Source of the DNA: a bacterium
Lineage (GTDB): Bacteria > Desulfobacterota > DSWW01
Assembly (NCBI GenBank): GCA_028277985.1
Contig: JANQFG010000118.1
Span: forward strand, 1 to 64,000
DNA length: 64,000 nt
Reading direction: 5' to 3'
The translations under genes and the position numbers were made by a program. Shown here one piece after another: positions 9,220-19,446 of the stretch (position 1 is the first letter of the stretch; every line of letters begins with the position of its first letter). The notes beneath the pieces were generated by a model that saw only the letters and a list, made by a program, of their open reading frames with translations, searched no databases and was not told the DNA's origin.

Positions 9220-9936
9220 ATGACAGAGCCAGCATACTCCAGAGTCCTGTTGAAGTTGAGCGGCGAAGTCCTTGCCGGTCCCCAACCTTACGGAATCGAC
9301 CTGCCGACCGTGAAAGGCCTTGCCGGAGAGATCCGAGAGGTCTCCGACATGGGCGTGGCGATCGCGCTGGTGGTCGGAGGCGGAAACATCTTCCGCGGGC
9401 TTGCAGCGAGTGCCGCCGGGATGGACCGGTCGAACGCCGACTACGTCGGAATGCTCGCCACGGTGATGAACTGCCTTGCCTTCCAGGATGCGCTGGAGCA
9501 GGAGGGGCTCGTTACGCGAGTGATGACGGCCCTCGAGATGCGAGAGATTGCCGAGCCGTACGTCTATCGCCGGGCCATTCGCCACATGGAAAAGGGCCGT
9601 GTCATCCTGCTGGCCGGCGGAACGGGAAACCCCTATTTCACGACGGACACGGCGGCCGCGCTCCGGGCACTCGAAATCAACGCCCAGGCGATCCTGAAGG
9701 GGACAAAGGTCGACGGGGTCTACAGCGATGACCCGGAGAAGAACGCATCCGCCACATTCTACCCGACCGTCTCGTACATGGACGTGCTCAAGGGCGGGCT
9801 CAAGGTCATGGACCTTACGGCCATCTCCATGTGCATGGACGCCAAACTCCCGATTCACGTGTTCAACATCCGGAAGGGCGGCAACATTCGCCGGGTTCTC
9901 GAGGGAGAATCCGTCGGATCCGTGGTAAAAGCCTAG
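9220..9936 (+). CDS. pyrH: Uridylate kinase
   Basis: PyrH phosphorylates UMP to UDP with ATP in pyrimidine nucleotide synthesis and belongs to the amino-acid kinase fold. Visible motifs are [11 protein letters not shown] near the N-terminus, GGGNIFRG near residue 52 and [14 protein letters not shown] near residue 135. I chose ATG 9220, which gives 238 residues, the usual length. An in-frame GTG six bases upstream would add two residues. Neither start has a strong ribosome site. It lies between tsf and frr, 13 bases before the latter. Confidence 0.96.
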   Translation: MTEPAYSRVLLKLSGEVLAGPQPYGIDLPTVKGLAGEIREVSDMGVAIALVVGGGNIFRGLAASAAGMDRSNADYVGMLATVMNCLAFQDALEQEGLVTRVMTALEMREIAEPYVYRRAIRHMEKGRVILLAGGTGNPYFTTDTAAALRALEINAQAILKGTKVDGVYSDDPEKNASATFYPTVSYMDVLKGGLKVMDLTAISMCMDAKLPIHVFNIRKGGNIRRVLEGESVGSVVKA

Positions 9937-9949
9937 GAGGAGTCTATCG

Positions 9950-10507
9950 ATGAAAGAGAAGGTCTTCGAGAACATGGAGTCCTCGATGGAGAAGGCCATT
10001 GCGGCCTACCAGAAGGAGTTGAATCGACTGCGAACGGGCCGCGCCTCCCCGGCGCTTCTGGAAGGCATCCGTGTCGATTACTACGGAACGCCGACACCGA
10101 TCAATCAGACCGCCTCGGTCAATATTCCGGAAAGCAGACTCATCGTGATCCAGCCCTGGGACAAGAGCACGATCGAGGCGATTGAAAAGGCGATCCAGAA
10201 GGCGAACCTTGGCCTGTCTCCTGCCAACGACGGCACCGTGATCCGGATCTCCATCCCGCCCCTGACCGAGGAAAGGCGCAAGGAACTCGGAAAGCTGGCA
10301 AAGAAGATGGCGGAGGAATGCAAGATCGCCGTTCGCAACATCCGGCGCGAGGCGAACGAAGGGCTCAAGAAGCTCGAAAAGGACAAGAAGATCCCGGAGG
10401 ACGACTACCACCGGGCTACCGAGGACGTTCAGAAAAGCACGAATCAGAAGGTCGAGCAGATCGACGAAATCCTGGAGGCCAAGCAGAAGGAAATCCTAGA
10501 GACATGA
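9950..10507 (+). CDS. frr: Ribosome recycling factor
   Basis: RRF splits post-termination ribosomes together with EF-G. The 185-residue length is exact for the family. Diagnostic segments include [24 protein letters not shown] and the C-terminal helix with RRDANE-like [22 protein letters not shown]. The ribosome site TAGGAGGAG precedes ATG 9950. In related genomes uppS follows directly, whereas here cdsA starts 43 bases downstream. Confidence 0.98.
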   Translation: MKEKVFENMESSMEKAIAAYQKELNRLRTGRASPALLEGIRVDYYGTPTPINQTASVNIPESRLIVIQPWDKSTIEAIEKAIQKANLGLSPANDGTVIRISIPPLTEERRKELGKLAKKMAEECKIAVRNIRREANEGLKKLEKDKKIPEDDYHRATEDVQKSTNQKVEQIDEILEAKQKEILET

Positions 10508-10550
10508 TCGCCCGCTGACTCTCGAAAACCCAGGCTTCGGAAAGGCATCC

Positions 10551-11345
10551 ATGATCCAGCAAAGAATTATAACGGCCCTGGCCCTGGTTGCCCTTTTCGT
10601 CGCCATCTTCCTGTTTTCACCCCCCTGGCTCGTTGCTATCATAGCCGCGCTGGTCATCCTCCTTGCCACCTGGGAGTACCTCGAGATGACCCTTCCGGAG
10701 CAGTCCGGCGGCGACCGACTTCTCTGCCTGGTTCTCGCATCCCTGACCCCTGTCGCCGTCCTTCCCGGCAGGGCCGAATGCCTGTTCGGCTCAATCTTCA
10801 TCGCCCTTCTTGCCCTGGGCGTCCGATCTCTCTTCGGCAAGAGAGAGCTGAGGGCCCGATTCGAAGAGCTTCAGCTCAGCCTGTTCGGGTTCCTGTACGT
10901 GAGCTTCACTCTCTCCCATTTCGTACTCCTGCGAACCCTGGAGGATTGGAAGCCCTGGATCTTCTTCATACTGATCGTGACCTATGTGGGCGATGTGGCC
11001 GCGTTCTTCACAGGAACGAGACTGGGGCGCCACAAGCTCGCACCGATGCTGAGCCCCAAGAAGACCATCGAAGGGGCGCTGGGGGGACTCGCCGCCACGG
11101 TTCTCGCAGGTTTCGGCTGCAAACTCGTCTTCTTCTCCGGCCTTACGGGCGCCCAGGCCCTCTGGGTTGCCGCCCTGCTGTCGATCAGCGGTCAGCTGGG
11201 GGATCTCGTGGAGTCTCTCATCAAGAGAAGCTGCGACATCAAGGACTCGGGCAACATGCTGCCTGGACACGGTGGAATCCTAGACCGAATCGACAGCATC
11301 CTTCTCGCAGGGCCCCTGGGCTACTACCTGGCCCTCTTGGTCTGA
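10551..11345 (+). CDS. cdsA: Phosphatidate cytidylyltransferase (CDP-diglyceride synthase)
   Basis: CdsA makes CDP-diacylglycerol from phosphatidate and CTP in the inner membrane, the branch point for phospholipids. The 264-residue protein is mostly hydrophobic with about seven or eight membrane helices. It ends with the family signature SLIKRSCDIKDSGNMLPGHG followed by DRIDS. The downstream genes psd and pssA use its product. The usual neighbours uppS (before) and dxr (after) are missing here. The gene starts at ATG 10551, without a strong ribosome site that I can see. Confidence 0.95.
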   Translation: MIQQRIITALALVALFVAIFLFSPPWLVAIIAALVILLATWEYLEMTLPEQSGGDRLLCLVLASLTPVAVLPGRAECLFGSIFIALLALGVRSLFGKRELRARFEELQLSLFGFLYVSFTLSHFVLLRTLEDWKPWIFFILIVTYVGDVAAFFTGTRLGRHKLAPMLSPKKTIEGALGGLAATVLAGFGCKLVFFSGLTGAQALWVAALLSISGQLGDLVESLIKRSCDIKDSGNMLPGHGGILDRIDSILLAGPLGYYLALLV

Positions 11346-11441
11346 TCAAAACATTGTACAAATCGTGCTTAAGGGTTTCTAATAAGAGTACAAGTACTAC
11401 ATGGAGACATGACCGGGCAGCACGAATAGGGGAAGTTTCCA

Positions 11442-12761
11442 ATGGTGACATTCGGCGTTTTCATCGTTGTCCTCGGGATCCTGGTGTTCATCCACGAGTT
11501 CGGCCACTTCATCTTCGCAAAACGGGCCGGCGTCCGTGTGGAAACCTTTTCCCTCGGGTTCGGCCCCCGCCTGTTCGGCTGGACGCGGGGTGAAACCGAC
11601 TACCGCATCTCGGCGGTGCCTTTGGGCGGATACGTGAAAATGACCGGGGAAGACCCGAACGACGAGGAGGCGAATCGGGACGACTCCTTTGCCAGGAAGC
11701 CGGTCGGGGCTCGAATGAAGATCGTCCTTGCCGGCCCGGTAATGAACCTGCTCCTTCCTTTCCTGCTGATGCCTCTCGTGTACCTGGTGGGGATCGACCA
11801 ACCCGCCTACCTGGACGAGCCGGCAGTCGTTGGCTGGATCGAAGAGGAGACACCTGCAGCCGAGGCAGGTTTTAAGCCCGGCGACAGGCTCCTTCGGATC
11901 CAGGGGGAAGAGATCGACACCTGGGAAAAAGCGATGATCCTGTTCGCCTCGAACCCGAATCAGCCCCTCCTGGTGGAGTTCCTGCGGGACGGGGCCCCCA
12001 TGCAGCTGGAAATCACCCCTGAAGCTTCCGGCTACGCCGGAGGGTACACCGGTCTCGACCACGAGCGGCCCGCTCTGATCGGGGGTATAAGCCCCGGCAT
12101 GCCGGCGGAAAAGGCCGGCCTAAAGGCAGGCGATCGGATCGTCTCGATCGACGGGACCCGGATCGAATACTGGGGCCAGATGGCGGGGATCATCCGCGCC
12201 CACCCGGAAGAGCCTCTACAAATCGAAGTCGAGAGGGAGGGAGAGGTCCTTTCGGTGACCGCCAGCCCCAGCCTGGACGAAGGGACGGAGAGCGGACGAC
12301 TCGGAATCGCCTACCAGGAAAGATCGGTCTTCAAGCGGTACGGTCTCTGGAAATCCCTCGAAAACGGGACCCGGAAGGTGGGGGAATCCTTTGTTCTGAC
12401 CTTCTACATTCTGGGCAAGCTGCTCTCGGGCGGTCTCTCCATCGACACCCTGGGGGGACCCATCCTGATTGCCAAAATGACGGGCGACGCCGCCCGGGTG
12501 GGTTTGTCGAGCTTGATCAGCTTTGTCGCCTTCCTGAGCCTCCAGCTCGGCATCCTGAACCTGCTTCCCATCCCGGTGCTGGATGGGGGCCACGTGTTGT
12601 TCCTGACCCTGGAATCCCTGCTTCGGCGCCCGGTCAATATCAAGATCCGCGAGGCGGCACAGCAGGTCGGATTCATCATGCTGCTGCTGTTCATTCTGAT
12701 CATCTCGTACAATGACATACGGCGCGTCCTTCCGATCCACCTGGAGGAGTTCTTCAAATAG
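11442..12761 (+). CDS. rseP: Site-2 intramembrane protease RseP
   Basis: This 439-residue inner-membrane zinc metalloprotease carries HEFGH (residues 18-22) in its first membrane helix and PVLDGGHVLF near residue 376 in a late one, the two halves of the active site. Two periplasmic PDZ domains lie between, roughly residues 115-200 and 205-290, each with a GLKAGDRI- or GFKPGDRL-like carboxylate loop. The family cleaves anti-sigma factors or leftover signal peptides; the substrate here is unknown. ATG 11442 follows GGGGAAGTTTCCA. The gene ends just before a structured heptad repeat. Confidence 0.95.
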   Translation: MVTFGVFIVVLGILVFIHEFGHFIFAKRAGVRVETFSLGFGPRLFGWTRGETDYRISAVPLGGYVKMTGEDPNDEEANRDDSFARKPVGARMKIVLAGPVMNLLLPFLLMPLVYLVGIDQPAYLDEPAVVGWIEEETPAAEAGFKPGDRLLRIQGEEIDTWEKAMILFASNPNQPLLVEFLRDGAPMQLEITPEASGYAGGYTGLDHERPALIGGISPGMPAEKAGLKAGDRIVSIDGTRIEYWGQMAGIIRAHPEEPLQIEVEREGEVLSVTASPSLDEGTESGRLGIAYQERSVFKRYGLWKSLENGTRKVGESFVLTFYILGKLLSGGLSIDTLGGPILIAKMTGDAARVGLSSLISFVAFLSLQLGILNLLPIPVLDGGHVLFLTLESLLRRPVNIKIREAAQQVGFIMLLLFILIISYNDIRRVLPIHLEEFFK

Positions 12762-12910
12762 AGGTGAAAGGGCAAAGGGTAAAGGGCAAAGGGCTGGTTC
12801 AAGTATTGAAGAAAGTATCCTGACAAATGACAGGCTGCGCCAGGATTTCCCTTGATCAACTCTTCAGTACTTCATCCATCCCTTTCACCTTTCACCTTTC
12901 ACCTTTCGCC
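12762..12910. repeat. Purine heptad palindrome between rseP and tsaB
   Basis: The left arm (12762-12792) is a run of AAAGGGC/AAAGGGT heptads and the right arm (12880-12910) is a run of CCTTTCA heptads. Between them AAGTATTGAAGA and TCTTCAGTACTT pair with one mismatch, and ATCCTG pairs with CAGGAT. The whole behaves as a large imperfect palindrome of about 150 bases. A related half element with the same GCTGGTTCAAG inner segment lies near 37750-37840. It separates rseP from tsaB. Confidence 0.75.
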
Positions 12911-12969
12911 TTCTCTCTTGGGTGCCGGCTGACGACTTCCGTTCAGGCCCACCCGGAGGAGAGGCAGCC

Positions 12970-13653
12970 TTGCTGATACTTGGCCTCGACACGAGCACCT
13001 CCTGCGGCAGCATTGCCCTGGTCGACTCTGACAAGCCTCTTTGCGAATGGACTCTGAACGTCCGCAAGACGCATGCGGGAAGACTTCTGCCCGGCATCGA
13101 ACACCTGCTGCAGCAGACCGGAATCGAAATCGGCCGTGTCGACGGGTTCGCCGTTGCCGTGGGACCAGGATCCTTTACCGGACTCAGGATCGCGCTGACG
13201 ACGGCAAAGACACTCTCTCTAGTAACGGGAAAACCTCTCGCAGGGATCCCGACGCTGGATGTTCTGGTTGAAAACGTGCCTTTCGCGCATGGGCTAGTCT
13301 GCCCTGCCCTCGATGCCAGAAAGGGAGAGATCTTTGCTGCCGTGTACGAGAAGGACCCGCAGGGAAAGACGGTGCGCGTCACCGACTACCTGTCGGTTCC
13401 TCCGGAGACCCTTTCGGAGATGATCGAAGGGCCTGCCCTCATGCTCGGCGACGCCGTTGCAGTCTACGGCGAGCGACTCCGGCGGGAATGCAGGCACCCG
13501 ATCACCTTTGCCCCCCCGGAAACCCACTTCCCGCGGGCCTCCGTCTTGTGCCGCCTGGCAATCGAGAAGCTCTCAAGCGGCGATCAGACACATCCCAGGG
13601 ATCTTCAAGCGCTTTATGCAAGGGCCTCGGACGCAGAACTGAACAGGAAGTGA
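12970..13653 (+). CDS. tsaB: tRNA threonylcarbamoyladenosine biosynthesis protein TsaB
   Basis: TsaB is the partner that activates TsaD in making the t6A modification of ANN-decoding tRNAs. The ASKHA-fold N-terminus ILGLDTSTSCGSIALVD and the VGPGSFTGLRIALTTAK segment (near residue 68) are diagnostic. I chose TTG 12970 because GGAGGAG lies 7 bases before it and the protein then begins right at the conserved ILGLDTS strand (227 residues). An in-frame GTG at 12922 would add 16 unconserved residues. TsaD is encoded far away at 44457, a common arrangement. Confidence 0.93.
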   Translation: MLILGLDTSTSCGSIALVDSDKPLCEWTLNVRKTHAGRLLPGIEHLLQQTGIEIGRVDGFAVAVGPGSFTGLRIALTTAKTLSLVTGKPLAGIPTLDVLVENVPFAHGLVCPALDARKGEIFAAVYEKDPQGKTVRVTDYLSVPPETLSEMIEGPALMLGDAVAVYGERLRRECRHPITFAPPETHFPRASVLCRLAIEKLSSGDQTHPRDLQALYARASDAELNRK

Positions 13654-13822
13654 CAAGTGGCGAGTGGCGAGTGGCGAGTGTCCTCCTATCTTCTAGAAGG
13701 GACTCGTGCTCTCACCAACGTGCACGAGACACTCGTAAGTCAGCGGCCGATGAGGACCGCGGACCGCCCGGTTGAGCTCCTGCTTCACTCCCGGGTTTCC
13801 CGCCACCCGCCACTTGTCACTC
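13648..13822. repeat. Structured repeat region after tsaB (GTGGCGA heptads in inverted arms)
   Basis: Three GTGGCGA heptads begin right after the tsaB stop codon. The segment 13648-13669 and the segment 13801-13822 are reverse complements at 20 of 22 positions. Inside, GAGTGTC/GACACTC and CTCGTGC/GCACGAG can also pair. It may terminate tsaB transcription before the ilv promoter. No gene is visible. Confidence 0.65.
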
Positions 13823-13842
13823 GTCACTCATGACACGGTGGC

Positions 13843-13871
13843 TTGACTCGGATGAGGAATACGGGTAAAAG
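13843..13871 (+). promoter_or_regulatory. Sigma-70 promoter of the ilv-leu operon
   Basis: TTGACT (13843-13848) and TAAAAG (13866-13871) are separated by exactly 17 bases. The predicted transcript start near 13878 gives a leader of about 28 bases before the leader peptide start codon at 13906. Its position just before the attenuator supports it. Confidence 0.6.
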
Positions 13872-13905
13872 TGAAGCTACAGAACGAAGCAAGGTTGAAT
13901 CCCCC

Positions 13906-14007
13906 ATGAACCGTGACGTGCATTCTCCCAACACGATGCTGCCTATTCGCCTGGCTCTACTAGGCGTCGGCGTAGGGGTACGCGTCCTGGACGCGGCCGT
14001 GCCGTAG
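13906..14007 (+). CDS. Leu/Val-rich leader peptide of the ilv-leu operon attenuator (33 residues)
   Basis: This short frame runs from ATG 13906 to TAG 14005-14007. Of 33 residues, 5 are Leu, 6 are Val and 1 is Ile, concentrated in [16 protein letters not shown]. Several are coded by CTA and GTA, which should be infrequent in such a GC-rich genome and would slow ribosomes when charged tRNA-Leu or tRNA-Val is scarce. The ribosome site is modest (AAGG at 13891). It sits between a promoter and a terminator, directly before ilvD, as in enteric ilv and leu leader peptides. No homologue is known to me; the call rests on composition and context. Confidence 0.75.
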   Translation: MNRDVHSPNTMLPIRLALLGVGVGVRVLDAAVP

Positions 14008-14055
14008 GGGGATAAGACAACACAGAATCAGACAATACTTGAAACCCCTGCCGGC
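14001..14055 (+). promoter_or_regulatory. Candidate antiterminator pairing of the ilv attenuator
   Basis: GCCGTAGGGG (14001-14010) can pair with CCCCTGCCGGC (14045-14055) through AGGGG/CCCCT plus GCCG/CGGC with a small internal mismatch. This uses the left arm of the terminator, so the two structures exclude each other. The leader peptide stop codon lies inside the first segment. A ribosome finishing the peptide would therefore cover it and permit termination, while a ribosome stalled upstream at the Leu/Val codons would leave it free. Confidence 0.55.
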
Positions 14056-14079
14056 GCGAATGACCGGCGGGGGTTTTTT
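14044..14079 (+). terminator. Rho-independent attenuator terminator before ilvD
   Basis: ACCCCTGCCGG (14044-14054) pairs with CCGGCGGGGGT (14064-14074) in an 11-bp stem with one T-G wobble and a 9-base loop. Six T residues follow (14074-14079), then ATTT. It lies 36 bases after the leader peptide stop codon and about 170 bases before the ilvD start. Confidence 0.85.
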
Positions 14080-14251
14080 ATTTGGGGACACCCCCGGGAC
14101 CCGGTCTCGTGTCGGTTGCGAGGCCACGATTCGGGCCAGAAGAGACCGTTTCCGGGACGGATCCTCACGGATTGACAAATCATCTAAATGCTTACATATT
14201 CATGGTTTTGGCCCCTTCCGGGGGCCCATTCCGGCAAAGAAAGAGGAAGAA

Positions 14252-15919
14252 ATGCGAAGCGATCGAGTCAAGAAGGGTCTAGAGCGGGCGCCTGCGCGAG
14301 CCCTGCTCCATGCAACCGGTCTGCCGAAGGGCGAGCTCGACAAGCCCTTCATCGGGATCGGGAATTCGTCCACGGACCTGGTCCCGGGTCACTTGAATCT
14401 GCCGGAATTGGCAAGGTTCGTGGAGAAGGGAGTCCACACAGGGGGGGGCTATCCCTTCCTGTTCAACGTCGGGGCCCTGTGTGACGGAATCGCAATGGGC
14501 CACAAGGGAATGTTCTACTCCTTGCCCTTCCGGGAACTGGTCGCGGACATGGTGGAGTCGATCGCCGAGGCTCACGCCCTGGACGGCCTCGTTCTCATCA
14601 CCAACTGCGACAAGATCACTCCGGGCATGCTGATGGCCACCGCACGCCTGGACATCCCCACGGTCATCCTGACCGCGGGACCGATGCTGGCCGGCCACCA
14701 CAAGGGGCGCAGGCTTTCCCTGGTTCGAGACACCTTCGAGGCCGTGGGCAGAAGGCAACGTGGCGAGATTTCCCAGGAAGAGCTGGAAGACCTGGAGATC
14801 TGTGCCTGTCCGGGCGCCGGATCCTGCCAAGGTCTTTACACGGCCAACACGATGAACTGCCTCACCGAGGTCCTGGGGCTGTCCCTGCCGGGCTGCGGGA
14901 CCTCGCCGGCCGTGTCCGCTGAAAAACGCCGAATCGCCTTTCAGAGCGGTCTGGCCCTGATGGACGCTGTGCGGGAGGGTCGCACGCCCAGGAAGATCCT
15001 GACCGCCAAGGCATTCGATAACGCCATCACCGTGGACATGGCCCTTGGCGGGTCGACCAACACGGTCCTTCACCTGAGCGCCCTGGCGAACGAGGCAGGC
15101 GTCCCGCTGGATCTGGACAGATTCGACGAAATCAGCCGCAATACGCCTCATCTCGGGGACCTGCGTCCCGGCGGCAGCTATTTCCTCGAGGATCTTCACC
15201 TGGCGGGTGGGATCCCCGCGGTCCTGCAACGGTTGGGGGACCGAATACAGGAGAACCTGAATGTGAGCGGGGTGGACACACTCGAGATTGCTCGTTCGGC
15301 CCGGCCCGAGGGAGACCAGGTTCTCCGCATGATGGACAACCCCTTGCGGCCGGAAGGGGGGATCGCGGTGTTGAAGGGAAACCTGGCGCCGGAGGGAGCC
15401 ATCATCAAGCAGTCCGCAGTGTCGGAGGATATGCTCCGGTTCGAGGGAAGGGCACGGGTCTTCGACTGCGAGGAAGAGGCCCAGAAGGCGATTCTTTCGG
15501 GAGACATCAAGGAAGGCGACGCGGTCATCATTCGCTACGAGGGACCCAGGGGCGGGCCGGGTATGAGGGAGATGCTCGCACCCACTTCGGCCATCATGGG
15601 CATGGGACTGAAGCGGGTGGTCCTTCTGACGGACGGACGGTTCTCCGGAGGAACGCGGGGGCCCTGCGTGGGCCATATTTCCCCTGAAGCCGCGGAGGGC
15701 GGCCCTCTGGGACTTGTAAACGAAGGGGATGCCATCTCGTTGGATATCCCCGGTCGAAGCATTGAATGGAAGGTGGACAAGAACGAACAGGACCGCAGGC
15801 GAGCCGGGTGGGCTTCACCTCCCCCCAAGATTGCGCGGGGGTATCTGTCTCGCTATGCGAGCATGGTCACGTCGGCCCATACCGGCGCCGTCCTGGCCTC
15901 CGGCCCGGGCGAGAAGTAA
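14252..15919 (+). CDS. ilvD: Dihydroxy-acid dehydratase
   Basis: IlvD dehydrates the dihydroxy acids to the 2-keto acids of valine and isoleucine and needs an iron-sulfur cluster. The cluster cysteines are visible in [11 protein letters not shown] and in [20 protein letters not shown], and the C-terminal [20 protein letters not shown] signature is intact. I chose ATG 14252, which has AAGAGGAAG before it and yields 555 residues, the standard length. The frame is open further upstream through the attenuator, but that part is not protein-like. It is the first structural gene after the attenuator. Confidence 0.97.
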   Translation: MRSDRVKKGLERAPARALLHATGLPKGELDKPFIGIGNSSTDLVPGHLNLPELARFVEKGVHTGGGYPFLFNVGALCDGIAMGHKGMFYSLPFRELVADMVESIAEAHALDGLVLITNCDKITPGMLMATARLDIPTVILTAGPMLAGHHKGRRLSLVRDTFEAVGRRQRGEISQEELEDLEICACPGAGSCQGLYTANTMNCLTEVLGLSLPGCGTSPAVSAEKRRIAFQSGLALMDAVREGRTPRKILTAKAFDNAITVDMALGGSTNTVLHLSALANEAGVPLDLDRFDEISRNTPHLGDLRPGGSYFLEDLHLAGGIPAVLQRLGDRIQENLNVSGVDTLEIARSARPEGDQVLRMMDNPLRPEGGIAVLKGNLAPEGAIIKQSAVSEDMLRFEGRARVFDCEEEAQKAILSGDIKEGDAVIIRYEGPRGGPGMREMLAPTSAIMGMGLKRVVLLTDGRFSGGTRGPCVGHISPEAAEGGPLGLVNEGDAISLDIPGRSIEWKVDKNEQDRRRAGWASPPPKIARGYLSRYASMVTSAHTGAVLASGPGEK

Positions 15920-15980
15920 TCGTGGCCACGGTTCTGCGGCAACGAGCCGTAGCGTCCGAAGAAGAAAAGGAGAAGAAGGG

Positions 15981-17672
15981 GTGAAGAAGCTTACGGGAGC
16001 ACAAATATTCCTCGACTGCCTGAAGAGAGAAAAGGTGGATACCATCTTCGGCTTTCCCGGGGGGGCGGTACTCAATCTCTATGACGAGCTTTTTCATTCG
16101 GATATCCGCCATTACCTGGTACGTCACGAACAGGCGGCCGTGCACGCCGCTGACGGCTATGCGCGAGCCACCGGCAAGGTGGGGGTCTGCCTGGTCACCT
16201 CCGGCCCCGGAGCCACGAACACGGTCACCGGACTTGCCACTGCCTACATGGATTCGATCCCCCTGGTCGTGTTGAGCGGACAGGTCCCGACCCCGCTGAT
16301 CGGCAACGACGCCTTTCAGGAAGCGGACGTCCTCGGGATCACCCGGTCGTGTACAAAACACAACTATCTGGTGAAGTCGATCGACGATTTGGGCCGCATC
16401 ATGCGGGAGGCCTTCCACATCGCCCGCACCGGAAGGCCCGGGCCCGTGGTCGTGGACATCCCGAAAGACGTAACGTCCGATGTTACGAAATACAAGCCCA
16501 CGCAGAAGATCGACATCCCGGGCTACAAACCGACGACCGAGGGCCACGCGGGTCAGATCGAAAGGGCACTGGACCTCCTGGTCAAGGCAAAGCGGCCGCT
16601 CATCTACGTGGGCGGTGGGGTCGTCATCGCTGACGCCCACCGGGAACTCAAACGATTCGTGGACCGGTTTCGCGTGCCTGTGACCATGACCCTGATGGGC
16701 CTGGGCGGGTTCCCGGGGGACCACCCCTTGAGCCTCGGCATGCTGGGCATGCATGGAACATGCAGGGCCAACATGGCGATCTCCAACGCAGACCTCGTCA
16801 TCGCCATTGGTGCCCGGTTCGACGACCGGGTAACGGGCCGAATCGACAAGTTCGCCACCCATGCGAAGATCGTCCACATCGACATCGACCCTACCTCGAT
16901 CAGTAAGAACGTGGTGGTGGACATTCCGATCGTGGGCGATGCGAAGACGGTGCTCAGGCAGACCCTGCAGATCCTGAAGAAGGCGAAATACACGAAGATC
17001 AAGACCCCGCGAAGGACCGAGTGGCTGAACCAGATCGAGGCGTGGAAGAGGGAAAAGGTGCTGGCCTACACGATGAACGGGGAGCTGAAGCCCCAGTATG
17101 TGGTCGAGAAGATCTACGAAGTGACCAAGGGCGAGGCTTTGATCACCACCGAGGTGGGCCAGAATCAGATGTGGGCGGTTCAGTACTACCACTTCAAGCG
17201 GCCGCGCACGCTCTTTACCTCCGGAGGGCTGGGGACGATGGGCTACGGGCTGCCGGCGGCGCTCGGCGTGCAGGTGGCTCGGCCGAACAAGCTCGTCATC
17301 GACATCGCCGGCGATGGAAGCATCCAGATGAACAGCCAGGAGCTCGCAACCGCGGTGCAATACGGCCTTCCCGTGAAGGTGGCCATCCTGAACAACGGAT
17401 TCCTGGGTATGGTCAGGCAGTGGCAGGAGCTCTTCTACGACAAACGATATGCAGCTGTCGACATGAGCGCCCAGCCGGATTTCGTCAAGCTCGCCGAGGC
17501 CTACGGGGCCGTCGGGCTCCGCGCCACGACGGCGGAAGAGGTGGTGCCCGTGCTCAAGAAGGCGATCGCGACACCCAAGCCCGTCATCATCGATTTCCAC
17601 GTCTCCCGCGAGGAGAGCGTCTATCCGATGGTCCCGGCAGGGGCCGCCTTGACAGAGATGATCCTGTTGTAA
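15981..17672 (+). CDS. ilvB: Acetolactate synthase large (catalytic) subunit
   Basis: This ThDP enzyme joins two pyruvates, or pyruvate and 2-ketobutyrate, in branched-chain amino acid synthesis. The catalytic Glu lies in [18 protein letters not shown] near residue 49. The ThDP/Mg motif is [12 protein letters not shown] with the paired [17 protein letters not shown] 15981 follows AGGAGAAGAAGGG and gives 563 residues, the normal size; the frame is open upstream into ilvD but without conserved sequence. The gene follows ilvD by 61 bases and precedes the regulatory subunit. Confidence 0.97.
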   Translation: MKKLTGAQIFLDCLKREKVDTIFGFPGGAVLNLYDELFHSDIRHYLVRHEQAAVHAADGYARATGKVGVCLVTSGPGATNTVTGLATAYMDSIPLVVLSGQVPTPLIGNDAFQEADVLGITRSCTKHNYLVKSIDDLGRIMREAFHIARTGRPGPVVVDIPKDVTSDVTKYKPTQKIDIPGYKPTTEGHAGQIERALDLLVKAKRPLIYVGGGVVIADAHRELKRFVDRFRVPVTMTLMGLGGFPGDHPLSLGMLGMHGTCRANMAISNADLVIAIGARFDDRVTGRIDKFATHAKIVHIDIDPTSISKNVVVDIPIVGDAKTVLRQTLQILKKAKYTKIKTPRRTEWLNQIEAWKREKVLAYTMNGELKPQYVVEKIYEVTKGEALITTEVGQNQMWAVQYYHFKRPRTLFTSGGLGTMGYGLPAALGVQVARPNKLVIDIAGDGSIQMNSQELATAVQYGLPVKVAILNNGFLGMVRQWQELFYDKRYAAVDMSAQPDFVKLAEAYGAVGLRATTAEEVVPVLKKAIATPKPVIIDFHVSREESVYPMVPAGAALTEMILL

Positions 17673-17741
17673 GAAAAGAAGGGGGGCCGTCGGGAGCCGG
17701 TTCCGGTCTCGATGAGAACCGCCGTGAAAGGGCAGACAACC

Positions 17742-18218
17742 ATGCGGCATACGATTTCCGTGCTGGTCAAGAACGAATTTGGGGTGCTTTCGCGTGTTTC
17801 CGGCCTGTTCAGCGCCAGGGGATTCAACATCGAGAGCCTTACCGTTGCGGAAACACTCGATCCGCAGTTTTCCCGCATGACGATTGTAACCGCGGGAAGC
17901 GATCAGATCATCGAGCAGATCCTCAAACAACTCCGGAAATTGATCGACGTGATCAAGGTTTCGGATCTGACGGGGAAGCGTTTCGTCGAACGCGAGCTGG
18001 CGCTGATCAAGGTCCGGGCCGAAGAGAAGACCCGGGCCGAGGTGCTTCGCACCGTCGACATCTTCCGCGGCAAGGTGGTGGATGTAACACCCAAGACCTA
18101 CACCATCGAGGTCACCGGCACGGAGGAAAAGATCCTGGCCATCATCGACCTGCTCAACCCGATGGGGATCCGGGAGATCATACGAACGGGTAGAGTCGCC
18201 GTGCCTCGGGGCGACTAA
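17742..18218 (+). CDS. ilvN: Acetolactate synthase small (regulatory) subunit
   Basis: The small subunit activates IlvB and confers valine feedback inhibition. The N-terminal ACT domain shows [20 protein letters not shown] followed by ESLTV, the valine-binding signature. The C-terminal ALS_ss domain runs to residue 158. I set the start at ATG 17742 (MRHTISVLV), matching family length. An ATG at 17712 would add 10 residues and has no ribosome site. A gap of 211 bases with short repeats follows before ilvC. Confidence 0.95.
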   Translation: MRHTISVLVKNEFGVLSRVSGLFSARGFNIESLTVAETLDPQFSRMTIVTAGSDQIIEQILKQLRKLIDVIKVSDLTGKRFVERELALIKVRAEEKTRAEVLRTVDIFRGKVVDVTPKTYTIEVTGTEEKILAIIDLLNPMGIREIIRTGRVAVPRGD

Positions 18219-18330
18219 GCACGTTTCTCTTTGATAAGGAACAGAACGAGGGGTCAAGGATCAGGGGTCAGGCCCGCGACGGACCCCACAGGCCGGTTGC
18301 TAGAGAACAGGGAAGGGACGGCCGCCCTGA

Positions 18331-19445
<1,115 letters not shown>

Positions 19446-19446
<1 letters not shown>

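Noticed and set aside
13906-14251. T-box riboswitch before ilvD
   Set aside because: I found no T-box core sequence or specifier loop; the translated leader with overlapping antiterminator explains the region.
15867-18257. Open frame of about 800 codons antisense to ilvB-ilvN
   Set aside because: It spans two certain genes and their gap on the other strand, with antisense-type composition and no motif.
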